This document shows positions 35,016 through 45,677 of a stretch of 59,233 bases of DNA, in pieces. Every line of letters begins with the position of its first letter. The stretch's first letter is position 1. Under the pieces are notes generated by a model. The model searched no databases. It saw only the letters and a list, made by a program, of their open reading frames with translations, and was not told where the DNA came from. The position numbers and the translations under genes are program-made. The stretch spans positions 1 through 59,233 of the forward strand of contig JAAWDU010000016.1 of the NCBI GenBank assembly GCA_022793905.1, read 5' to 3'. Source of the stretch: Clostridia bacterium. Its GTDB lineage: Bacteria; Bacillota; Clostridia; TANB77; CAG-508.

Positions 35016-37314
35016 TTATTCTAATTTTAGAGTAATTATACTTCCCTGTTCAACCATTTCTCCTTCTTTTATTTCTTGCTCTTTTACTTTGCCGCTTCCT
35101 GAATAATATATGTTTAGTTTAACCTCTGAAAGAGCTGATTTTGCTTCTGATAATGTTTTTCCGAATTAAATTTGGAACTTTTACTGATGTTCTAACATTA
35201 TTTTCAGCGGTATACAGTACTATAGTTGCACCATCTATTACATTTGCTCCCTTTACTGGAACTTGCTCTGTTACTAAACTTGAATTTGGATTTTGCACTT
35301 CTGGTGCTACTACATTAAATCCTAAATTTGTAAGTGTTCTCTTTGCTTCTGTTACTGTTTTATTTGTAACATCTGGAAGATTTACTTTTTTTACACTTTG
35401 TGCCCCTGCACTTGTTTTATTTGAATTTTCTGAAGCAATTCCCATATATGGCAATACTTCTGTCAATATATTTGAAAGTATTGGTGCTGCAATTTTACTT
35501 CCATATGGATTTTCAGCATCTGGTTTATATACTACAACTAACCCTACAACTTTTGGTTCGTCTGCAGGAGCAGCTGCTAAATATGAAACTGCATATCCTA
35601 CATCTGGATCATTTACTGGTGGCTCTGATGTTCCTGTCTTTCCTCCTACTGTATATCCCATAACTGTTCCATATGTTTTCTCTCTTCCTTCTGAAGCTGT
35701 TTTTAGCATATCTCTCATTTTTTTAGAAGTATCTTCTGATATTACTTTCCTTATTATTTTTGTTTCATGCTCTTTAACTGTTCCAGAGTCTAAATTTATA
35801 GTTTTTTTCACTATACTTGGTTGAATAAGATCTCCTCCATTTACAATTGCTGAAACTGCTGTTATAAGTTGAAGTGGTGTAATATCAAATCTTTGTCCGA
35901 ATGATGTTACACCAAGTTCTACTGGTCCCACTTCTGCTAAAGGGTGAAATCTGCTTGAAACTCCTTCTTGCAATCCAACTCCTGTTCTTTCAAATAATCC
36001 AAATGCTTCAAAATACTTATATAGCCTTGTTGCACCCATTTTGTGCCCTAACTGTATGAAAGCTGCATTACATGAATTTCTTAAAGCTTTTCTTAAACTT
36101 TGATTTCCATGTACTTCATAACCTGCACAACCAATTTTAGTATCATCACCTATCATTGTATAACCTTCACAGTGGAAATCATTTTCATTATCTGTTACTA
36201 TCATTTCTTCTTCAAGTGCTGCTGCTGAAACTATAAGCTTAAATGTTGAACCTGGTTCATATGTCTTTAGATTTCTATCAGCCCACATAGTTTGAAGTTT
36301 ATCTTTTCTTTCTTCTTGACTATATTCATCCCATTTCTCTTTATCTTCTTCTATACTTATTGTAAATGGCTCATTTAAGTTGTAATCTGGATATGTTGCC
36401 ATTGATAAAATTTCTCCTGTCTTCGGATCCATAAGTATTACTGAGCCACCCTGTGCATTATGTTTTTCAACACCTTCTTTTAAATACTTTTCAACTACTT
36501 TTTGTATATTTACATCTATTGTTAAATAAAGGTCTGAACCATTCTCTACTTCTATATATTGCTCATAATTTGCAGAAATTTCTTTTCTTTTTACATTTCC
36601 TGTTGTGACTATTCTTCCATTTTTTCCAGCTAAAACTCCGTTTTGGCTTTGTTCTACTCCGATATAAACCTTGCTCATCTGTTCCAGTAAAACCTATTAC
36701 ATGAGCTGCCAAATTATCATACGGATAATATCTTTTGCTATCTTCATCTATATTTATTCCTGAAGTTATTTTGTTTTCTTTCATCCATGCTTTCAGTTTA
36801 TCAACAAGCTCTTGCTCAACTTTTTCTGCTATTTTTTCTACTGATTTTGTACTTTGTACTTTTTCAAGTACTTCCTCATAATTTAAAGAAAATATATCTG
36901 CTAGCCCTCCGTGCTACTTTCTTCTTATATTCTGCTGTTTTTATTTTTTCTACTTCTTCATCTTCATGTTCAACAACTATTTTATCTGGATTTATTGTTA
37001 TTGTATCTACCTGTGCACTAGTTGCAAGCACTTTACCATTTGTATCACGTATACTTCCTCTTTTAGGTTTTATAGTACTATTTAAAGTCTGTTGTCTAGA
37101 AGCAAGTTCCTTAAGTTCTGCACCTTGAACAAACTGTATCCATCCGAATTCTTCCTATAAGAAGTGTGAATATCATAAGCATTACTGCTGTTGCTCTTTT
37201 TAATCTATGTGCTGGTACAGCTTTATCTAATACTTTTTTCTTATTTTTTTTATAATTTTTACTCAAATCATTTTCACCAAAATTATTGTATCGTAACTTG
37301 CTCCTCCCTGTCAA
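35016..37314 (-). CDS. Class B penicillin-binding protein with PASTA domains (SpoVD/Pbp2x-like); four C|GGA sites
   Basis: Joins at 37146 (GRIGWIQFVQGAEL), 36911 (KKVAGGLADIFSLNYEEVLEKV), 36661 (DEQGLYGVEQSQNGVL) and 35163 (VPNLIGKTLSEAKSALSEV). STFK and KTGTSE motifs. Exact start uncertain. Confidence 0.87.
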
Positions 37315-37332
37315 TCCCTAGCATAAAATTTA

Positions 37333-38157
37333 CTATGAATTTTGTGTAAATTCTTCTATTCTTTTAAATTCATATCCCATATTTTTTATTTCTTTTATAA
37401 CTTCTCCTAAAATTTCTGAATTATCTTTTGATGTTGCATGAAGTAAAATTACTGCTCCTGGATGTATATTATCTAGTACTTTTTTCTTTCCATAATCACA
37501 TCTTCCTTGCTTATTTTCATCCCAATCATCATAAGCAAGTGACCACATTACATTTGTATATCCTAAATTTTTAGTTACTGCCAAAGTTCTTTCACTATAC
37601 TCTCCTTTTGGTGGTCTTATGTATTTCATTTCATATCCATATTTTTCAAAAATTGTCTGATGTAATTTCATTACTTCTGTTTTAATTTCTTCATCACTTA
37701 AATCTGGCAGACTTTTATGATTCAAAGTATGATTACCGTAGTGTGTGCCCGTTCATCAATCATTCTTTGAACTATATCTCCAGCAGTATTTATGTAATGT
37801 GCTGTTACAAAAAATACTGCTTGCACTTTTTCTTCCTTTAGAGTATCTAATATTTTTTCTGTATACCCTGCTTCATATCCTTCATCAAATGTTAAATATA
37901 CATACTTTTTTTCTTTATTCCCTATACATATTCCTTCATAATTTTTCATAAGTTCTAAATTTGTTTTCCCGAGTTCTGGTTGTTCATGATTTTCCACTCT
38001 TTTTATCCCCCAACCGTATTTTGGTATTACTTAATACTCCACTACTGGTTAGCGCACTATTTTCTCCTTGATTATAACTATATGCACACCATATTACAAT
38101 CGCAATAAATAAAAGTAAAATGCCAGATAACTTTTTAAATATCCTCCTCAAAAGCAT
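37333..38157 (-). CDS. Polysaccharide deacetylase (PdaA-like); three sites (C|GGT, C|GGG, C|GGT)
   Basis: Joined: SNTKIGWGIKRVENHEQPELGKTNLELMKNYEGICIGN...YLTFDEGYEAGYT...VQRMIDEGHTLGNHTLNHKSLPDLSDEE. Confidence 0.88.
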
Positions 38158-38204
38158 TCCCCTCCCTAAAGTTTTTATTATAATTATATGTGTTAGTATA
38201 AAAA

Positions 38205-38230
38205 AAATAACCTACTCTACTAGGTTATTT
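38205..38230. terminator. Hairpin between the deacetylase promoter region and the RluA gene end
   Basis: aataacctac tctac taggttattt inverted repeat. Confidence 0.5.
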
Positions 38231-38913
38231 CTATACCTTCTAATATCTTCCATGACCCAACCTTTTCTGGAATCGACACAAAATTCATTTCCTCTTTCGT
38301 CACTGGATGCATAAAACTTAATTTATATGCCCAAAGTGCAATTTGTTTACCGTCTTCCTCTTGTCCCATACTTTTGGTCTCCACATATTGAGTGCCCTGC
38401 ATGTGCAAGCTGTACCCTTATCTGATGATGCCTTCCTGTATGAAGCTTTATTTTTAAGACTGATAACTCTATTTCTTTCTCATATTTTATAACTTCATAA
38501 TCGAGCTTCGCAAGTTTTGCATTTTTTGTTCCTTCATTTACAACCTTACTTGTATTTTTGCTTTGATTTTTCAGTAAATAATCTTCTAAGCTTCCTTTTT
38601 TGCTTTCTAATTTTCCGGTCTACTATGCATAAATACTCTTTTTTTAGCTCTCTTTCTCTAACACTTTCACTAAGTCTGCCTGCTGATTTAGAAGTTTTTG
38701 CGAATACCATAACTCCGCCCGCACAGGTCTATCTAATCTATGCACAAGCCCAAGATAAACATTTCCAGGCTTTTTATATTTTTCTTTTAAATACTGTTTT
38801 ATTAGACTAAGCATACTCTCATCACCTGTTTTATCTTCTTGTGAAGGAATATTTGGTATTTTTTCTACTACTATTATATGGTTATCTTCATATATTACTT
38901 TTATTTTCTGCAT
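38220..38913 (-). CDS. RluA-family pseudouridine synthase; four sites including back-to-back C|GGG C|GGA
   Basis: Joined: GLVHRLDRPVGGVMVFAKTSKSAGRLSESVRERELKKEYLCIVDGKLESKKG...LHTGRHHQIRVQLAHAGHSICGDQKYGTRGRGKQIALWAYKLSFMHPVTKE. Confidence 0.9.
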
Positions 38914-38916
38914 TTT

Positions 38917-39781
38917 TTACTTCTCCCAACGTCCAAAAATTCCACAAGGTAAGACTAAATTAGATTTTTTCATAGGAATACCTATTTCTCCTGATGTTAC
39001 CTGTCCTTTAAATTTTCCTCTAAAATTCAAATTCAATATATTTTCTAATACCTTTGCTGAAATTCCTGTTGTATATGAATTAATTAAGAAAAATAATGGA
39101 TTTTCTGATAAAACCTTCATACAAAGCTTTACTAAATCAAAAATACTTTCTTCAAATTGCCACACTTCTCCATTTGTACCTCTTCCGTAAGAAGGTGGAT
39201 CCATAATAATCGCGTCATATGTATTTCCCCTTCTAATTTCACGATTAACAAATTTAATTACATCATCAACTATGTACCTTACTTTTTTATCTTGGAGCTT
39301 AGAACTTAATACATTCTCTTTTGCCCAAGTTGTCATTCCCTTAGAACTATCTACATGGCAAACGCTTGCACCTGAACTTAAGCAAGCAACTGTTGCACCT
39401 CCTGTATAGGCAAATAGGTTTAAAACCTTAATTTCTCTTTTTTCATTTGCTATTTTATTTTTCATCCAATCCCAGTTTACAGCTTGTTCAGGAAATAGTC
39501 CAGTATGTTTAAATCCCATTGGTTTTATATTAAATTCTAAATCCCTATATCTAACATTCCAAGATGTAGGAAGCTTAGTCTTGTATTCCCAAGCTCCACC
39601 TCCTGTTTTGCTTCTTTTATATATAGCATTTGCCTTTTCCCATTCTTTTGGGAAAGATTTTTCATTCCAAATAACTTGAGGGTCTGGGCGAATTAAAATA
39701 ATATTCCCCCACCTCTCAAGTTTTTCTCCGACTTGCCATATCTATTAGTTCGTATTCTTCCCAATTTTTTGCTAATTCCAT
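38917..39781 (-). CDS. Class I SAM-dependent methyltransferase (RlmI-like); one C|GGA site
   Basis: Joined at 39730: MELAKNWEEYELIDMASGEKLERWGNIILIRPDPQVIWNE...FPEQAVNWDWM...VLNLFAYTGGATVACLSSGASVCHVDSSKGMTTWAKEN...IIMDPPSYGRG. Confidence 0.88.
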
Positions 39782-39981
39782 TATTATATTCCTTTCAATT
39801 ATTAGATACTAGAAAGTACATTAAAAAAGTTTGCAATTAAAACTAAATAAGTAACAAAGAAAACAAGTCCAATCCCAATTAAAATAATCATAAATTTTTT
39901 CATTTGTAAAACCTCCCTTTAATAAATACTTATTCAAGGTAAGTTTACTTTAGTACAATTTTTGCATACAAAATGATATCA

Positions 39982-41779
39982 TTATTTGAGATTTTCTTTT
40001 ATTTTTCTAGCTAGTTCTGCATTTATGCCTTTAATTTTAGTAAGTTCACTAATTTTTGCATTTTTTATTTCTTCTATATTATCAAACTTCTTTAAAAGTT
40101 CAGACTTCTTTTTAGCGCCAATTCCCTCTATATCATCTAAAGCAGATTTTGTCATTTCCTTATCACGAAGTTTTCTATGGTATTCAATTGCTGTATCATG
40201 CACTGTATCTTGAAATCTGGTTATAAGGTTTAATGCATTTTCAGATAAAGCAATTTCCTTTCTTTCTTCATCAATTAAAGCTTTTGTCCTATGTTTATCG
40301 TTTTTTACCATTCCATATATAGGTATTTTTACCCCTGTTTTTTCACATGCATTTAGAGCAGCCCTAATTTGTGTTATTCCTCCGGTCTACAAAAATCATG
40401 TCTGGGAGCTCTCCAAATCCACTTTTATCACTTCCGAAGTGAACGCCTTATTCTTCTTTCTATTACTTCTTCCATACATCTTGGGTCATCTTGACCAAAT
40501 ACTGTTTTTATTTTAAATCTTCTAGATAAAGATTTATTTATCTTTCCGTTCTTTAAGCACACACATTCCGTGCAACAATATTTGTTCCAGAAATATTAGA
40601 TATATCAAAGGTTTCAATTTTATTTGGAAATTTTTCTAAATTTAATTTCGTTTTTAATTCGCTTAAAATTTCAAATTTATCTTCTTGTTTGTTTTCTAAT
40701 GTAACTCTTGCATTATTTTTTGCCATTTCAACAAACCTAAGCTTTTCTCCTTTTTTAGGCGATTTTATTTCTACCTTTCTTCCTGCTTTCTCTGCAAGTA
40801 ACTGTTCTAAAGCTTCTTCATCTTCAATCTCTTCTTCACACATTATTTTATTCGGTAAGTTTTCGCTTTCTAAATAATATTGTTTTATGAAACCAGAGAT
40901 AATCTCTTTAATGTCCATATCCCTAAGCTCATTCAAGAAATAGTGCTCTCTTCCTATCATTTTGCTTCCTCTTACAAAAAATACTTCTAAACATACTCCG
41001 AACTTCGTTTTTTGCAATTCCTATTACATCTATATTGTTTTCTACTGCATTTGAAACTTTTTGTTTTTGTGTTATATTATCTATTGCCTGTATTTTATCT
41101 CTTAGAATGCCAGCTTCTTCATATTCCTGCCTCATTGCACAGATTTTCATTTCTTCTTCTAGTTCTTTTTTTATTTTATCTATCTTTCCGTTCAAGTAGC
41201 ATTAAAACTTGGTCTATTTGTTTTTGATACTCCTCTTTTGGCACATTATTTACGCATGGCCCTAAACATCTTCCTATATGATAGTTTAAACATACCCTTT
41301 TATTAGATTTAAAATTCCTGCATTGCCTTATCTTAAATCTCTTTTTTATAAAATCAACCATTTCTTTTGCACTGCCTGGATTTGCATATGGTCCGAAAAT
41401 ATTTTGAACCGTCTTTTACATATCTTCTTGTTATATATACATTTGGATATTCTTCTTTTAGTGTCACTTTTATGTATGGATAGCTTTTATCGTCTTTTAA
41501 GAGAACATTAAATTGAGGCATATTTTTTTTGATTAAATTACATTCTAAAATCAATGCCTCTGCTTCGTTATCTACAACGATATATTCAAAATGGTCTATG
41601 AGTGAAACCATTTTTTCTATTCTTGCTGTTTTGTTATTTTTTCTAAAATACTGTCTCACTCTATTTTTAAGTGAGACAGCTTTTCCGAACATATATTATT
41701 TTATCGTTTTTATCCTTCATTAGATAAACTCCGTGGCTTTCCGCGGAAGCTTTTTTAGTTCTTCTTCAATATTAAACAT
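39982..41779 (-). CDS. uvrC: Excinuclease ABC subunit C; ten C|GGA sites
   Basis: Joined: [45 protein letters not shown]...[18 protein letters not shown]...CLGPCVN...[24 protein letters not shown]...[70 protein letters not shown]...[18 protein letters not shown]. Confidence 0.95.
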
Positions 41780-41780
41780 T

Positions 41781-42302
41781 TTATCCCTCTAAATATGCAA
41801 CATATGGTAAGTTTCTATAATTATTATCTATGTCAAATCCAAAGCCTACTACATAGTTGTTTGGTGCATCAAACCCTACATAATCTACTTGTACTTCCAC
41901 TTCTCTTCTTCCGTACTCTATTTACTAATGCACATACTTTCATTGTTCTTGGATTTTTTGACCTTAGATGTTCAAGAAGATATTTCATGCTTCTTCCGAG
42001 TATCAACTATATCTTCTACAATAAGTACGTCTTTTCCTTCTATTGAGTCTCTTAAATCTGTTCTTAGTGTAACTTCTCCGCACAGAGTCTGTTCCTTCAT
42101 AGCTCGATATTGTGATAAATTCATATTTTAGCTTTGTTTTCATTTTTAGTGTTAGTTCTACTGTAAAAAATACTGCCCCTCTCATTACGCAAATAATTGT
42201 TAGCTCTTTTCCTTGGTAGTCTTTGTCAATTTCTTCTGCTAGTTCTTGAATTCTTTTTTCTAGTTCTTCTTTGCTTATTAGTTCTTTGAAATTTTCGTAC
42301 AT
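41781..42302 (-). CDS. hpt: Hypoxanthine phosphoribosyltransferase; three C|GGA sites
   Basis: Joined: FITISSYEGTDSVGEVTLRTDLRDSIEGKDVLIVEDIVDTGRSMKYLLEHLRSKNPRTMKVCALVNRVGRREVEVQVDYVGFDAPNNYVVGFGFDIDNNYRNLPYVAYLEG. Confidence 0.93.
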
Positions 42303-42449
42303 ATCATAGACCTCACTTTTTAATAAATTTACATATATTATACTATTTATTCATATTTTTTGCAATATGAACGTTTTTTTATTTACAAATTTTTTTGCTT
42401 GTGTTATACTGTTGCTATATAAACATATGAAAGGATTGTGATTTTATTT

Positions 42450-43356
42450 ATGAATCAGATATTATATACTTCTTCTGGCAAGCCTTCTCGGACCACTTCC
42501 AATACAAACTATTGTGAAATTTTTTGCAATTTCACTTATTGTTTTTGGTTTAGCTTTATTTGTAGGAGGTACATATAATCAATTTGCTATAAATTTTGAA
42601 AGTGTAGATGAACTTGATACTTCTCTTGCAAATATTGAGTTTTCAAAAGACCGGAAATATAGCAACTATTCATATAACTCACAATAAAAATATTTCTAGA
42701 GTTAAATATTATTGGAATGAAGATGATGTTAAATTAGTTGATGGAAATTCACGTTCAGAAATAATTATTGATAATATTGATATTCCTTCACGGAATAAAT
42801 ATGCTTTTTGTTGAAGCCCTTGATATAAATGGTAGAACAGCAAAAGCTGAATATGAATATTCTTATGATGGAATTGCAGTAGACTTTTTAATTGATAATG
42901 CAGATTTAAAAATAGTTGCCTCAGACTTAAATCGGTGTTTCTTATATGAAATATAAATGGAATAATGAAGAAGAAGTTACTGTATACCCTACAGAAGAAG
43001 GAGATGTTTCAATTGAACATAAGACTCCGCTTCGTTCTGGTGTAAATACTGTTACTGTTACTGTTGTAAATAGCAATAACATCACATTTAATAAATCAAA
43101 AGAAATGGATATTAACAAACTGCCTATTATTGATTTATATATTATGGGAACTACACTCTATGTAACTGTTCGTGATGAAGAAGGTGTTGCAAAAGTTGAG
43201 CAACAAATTAATACAGGCGAAGTTAAAACATACCAAGCAAATGGAGAAAAAGAATTCTCATATCAATATGATATTGGTAATGAAAATATAGTTGTTACTA
43301 TTACAGCTACTGATGTTCGTGGAGCAAAAAAAGTTTATTCAGCTAAAAACTATTAA
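42450..43356 (+). CDS. Membrane-anchored Ig-like protein, unknown function; four sites (3x C|GGA, C|GGT)
   Basis: ORF fragments join at 42489, 42652, 42791 and 42933: ...SKDGNIATIHITHNKNISRVKYYWNEDD..DIPSGINMLFVEALDINGR..SDLNGVSYMKYKWNNEEE. Confidence 0.8.
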
Positions 43357-43373
43357 TAATTTAGGAGAAACTT

Positions 43374-44307
43374 ATGATACAAGAAATATTTATTATTGAA
43401 GATATAGAAGATTTAATTAACCATATAAAACCTAAATTTAGAGGAAAAAAGGATTTTTTACTAAGACGAATACCTTCTCGGACTTTTAAGTGAACATTTA
43501 CTTGATAATCCAGCTCTAATTTTGATTAATGAAGATAATTTGAAAGAAATGGATATAAAAGCTCTTTGTAAGCTTGCTAGAAGTAATGAGGATAATAGTG
43601 CAACCCCTATAATGGTAGTTACCTCTAATAATTCTATAGAACATGAAAAAGAACTTTTAAAACTTGGTATTGAATACTTTATTAGACAACCTATGGATGC
43701 TGATATATTATTTTATATAATTAAAAATATAGTTAATTTACTTGCTGTAAATAGAGGTATTAGTCCACTCACTAAACTCCCTGGCAATATTCCTATTCAA
43801 GCAGAATTAAAAAAGAGATTATTAAAGAAGCAGGAATTTGCAGTATTATATTTTGATTTAGATAACTTTAAAGCATATAATGATACTTATGGTTTTTTAG
43901 GTGGAGATGAAGTAATAAAACAAACTGCAAAAATTATAATACAAAATATTAACTCAAATGAAAATATTCACAATTTTTTAGGACATATAGGTGGAGATGA
44001 TTTTGTTGCATTAGTCCCAAATACAGATTATGAAGAAATTTGTCAAAAGATAATATTGGAATTTGATAAAAAAATTCTAGATTTTTTCTCAGATGAAGAT
44101 ATTGAGAAAGGATATTTGGAAGTACCTAATAGAAAAGGAGTAATAGAAGAATTTCCATTAATTTCAATATCTGTTGGAATTGTAGAAGTTTCAAAAGGTA
44201 GATTTCATAATATTTTAGAAATAGGTGAAGTTGGTGCTCAAGTAAAACATCTTGCGAAAACAACCCCTGGAAGCGCCTATGCTATAAATAGGAGAACGCC
44301 AAGTTAA
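43374..44307 (+). CDS. Response-regulator-like/GGDEF-like regulatory protein; one shift site
   Basis: C-terminal NRGISPLTKLPGNIPIQAELKKRLLKKQEFAVLYFDLDNFKAYNDTYGFLGGDEVIKQTA...GHIGGDDFVAL resembles GGDEF domains. N-terminal part joined at 43479. Confidence 0.8.
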
Positions 44308-44324
44308 TTAAATATATTAATTCG

Positions 44325-44356
44325 AAATGGAGCATTTTTATGCTCCATTTTGAATA
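44325..44356 (+). terminator. Rho-independent terminator
   Basis: aaatggagca tttt tgctccattt hairpin. Confidence 0.65.
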
Positions 44357-44384
44357 TATTAGAATAAATAAGAGGTGATAAAAT

Positions 44385-45120
44385 ATGATTATCCTTAGGA
44401 AAAAACGCTTTCTAATTCTAATTTCTTGCCTAGTATTATCTTTTTCTATTTATCTAGCTCAAACTAATACCATAAACTATGCAAATAGAACATATGATAT
44501 AACTCAAGTTTCCTCTATCCCTGCAACACGGCAAAGTAATTGTGATTGATGCAGGACATGGCGGAGAGGACCGGACGGAGCAACTCGGAGTTAATCGGTT
44601 TTACAGAGGCAGATATTAATTTAAAAATCGCATTAAAACTTCAAAATTTACTAGAAGAAGCAAATGCAACTGTTATTTTAACTCGTTCAGATGAAAATTC
44701 TATTCATGAAATTGATTGTAATACATTAAGAGAAAAAAAGGTCTCAGATATTAGAAATAGAGTGAAAATAGGAAATAATTCTTGTGCTGACATTTTTATT
44801 TCTATTCATCTAAATAAAATCCCAGAGGAGCAGTATGATGGTTTCCAAACTTTTTATAATAAAAAATCAGTTGAAGGCAAACTTCTTGCAGAAACTATTC
44901 AAACTTCTCTTTTAAATTCAACTCGGAAAAGATAATAAGAGACTTGCAAAATCTATTCAAAATGTTTATATTGTAGAACATGTGGAAATTCCGCTTTGCA
45001 TTGTGGAATGTGGATTTTTATCAAACCCTAATGAAGCTAACCTTTTAGTTCAAAATGAATACCAAGACAAACTTGCTTGGGGTATTTTTGTGCGGAATTA
45101 CTAATTATTTTAATACCTAA
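44385..45120 (+). CDS. N-acetylmuramoyl-L-alanine amidase (CwlD-like); seven sites (C|GGC, 5x C|GGA, C|GGT)
   Basis: Joined: SIPATGKVIVIDAGHGGEDGGATGVNGFTEADINLKIALKLQNLLEEANATVILTRSDE...ISIHLNKIPEEQYDGFQTFYNKKS..LLNSTGKDNKRLAKSIQNVYIVEHVEIPLCIVECGFLSNPNEANLL..KLAWGIFVGITNYFNT. Confidence 0.95.
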
Positions 45121-45126
45121 AAGATT

Positions 45127-45160
45127 ACTCTAGCTGTGATAAGCTAGAGTTTTTTTCATT
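45127..45160. terminator. Bidirectional terminator between convergent genes
   Basis: actctagct gtgata agctagagt + T-run. Confidence 0.7.
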
Positions 45161-45387
45161 TTAGTTTTTTCTTTAAGTTGTTTTTCTGGTTTCTCATTTC
45201 TTCTCCTGCACGAATTTAAATATGAATCAATTGCTTCTTCAAAGTCTTTCTTGACCTCCTCTATAGTTTCTCCTTCATACAAAATAAGTGCATTTTTCAC
45301 CCCTTCAACAACTCCGCAAAAACAATTATCCTCTTTGCTATATTTTATTCTTGCACTATACCCTTTATATTTTATTATATTGCTCAT
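45130..45387 (-). CDS. HicB-like antitoxin
   Basis: MSNIIKYKGYSARIKYSKEDNCFCGVVEGVKNALILYEGETIEEVKKDFEEAIDSYLNSC; paired with HicA-like ORF upstream. Confidence 0.75.
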   Translation of the reverse strand: MSNIIKYKGYSARIKYSKEDNCFCGVVEGVKNALILYEGETIEEVKKDFEEAIDSYLNSCRRRNEKPEKQLKEKTKMKKTLAYHS

Positions 45388-45400
45388 ATAAATCACTCCT

Positions 45401-45649
45401 TTATTTATCAAATAATTTTTCAACTATATAATTTATTTGATATGGTTTTAATGTATTTCCATTATGTGGTTTATGTAAATATATCTTCTCATTTATTTCA
45501 TCATTTATAAATTCAACTCTTGAACCTGAGGTTTTCCCCTTATTATCTTCATAAAATCCGAAATAATTCAAAATTCTTTTCATTTCATCATATGTAAAAT
45601 CTCTTGATTTTGACTTTAGTCTTTCTATTGCTTTTTCTATTTGACTCAT
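45401..45649 (-). CDS. HicA-like toxin
   Basis: Small ORF with ..FGFYEDNKGKTSGSRVEFIND...IYLHKPHNGNTLKPYQINYIVEKL; adjacent HicB. Confidence 0.75.
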   Translation of the reverse strand: MSQIEKAIERLKSKSRDFTYDEMKRILNYFGFYEDNKGKTSGSRVEFINDEINEKIYLHKPHNGNTLKPYQINYIVEKLFDK

Positions 45650-45677
45650 TTAATTATATCATCCTTTCTAATTTTTA

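Noticed and set aside
44546-44571. ORF-track start MMQDMAERTGRSNSEL for the amidase
   Set aside because: Out-of-frame translation of the GHGGEDGGATG region; true frame is VIDAGHGGEDGGATGVNGF after C skipping.
45130-45649. HicAB pair as a novel system
   Set aside because: Fits the known HicA/HicB toxin-antitoxin architecture; no unusual features and no C|GGN units.
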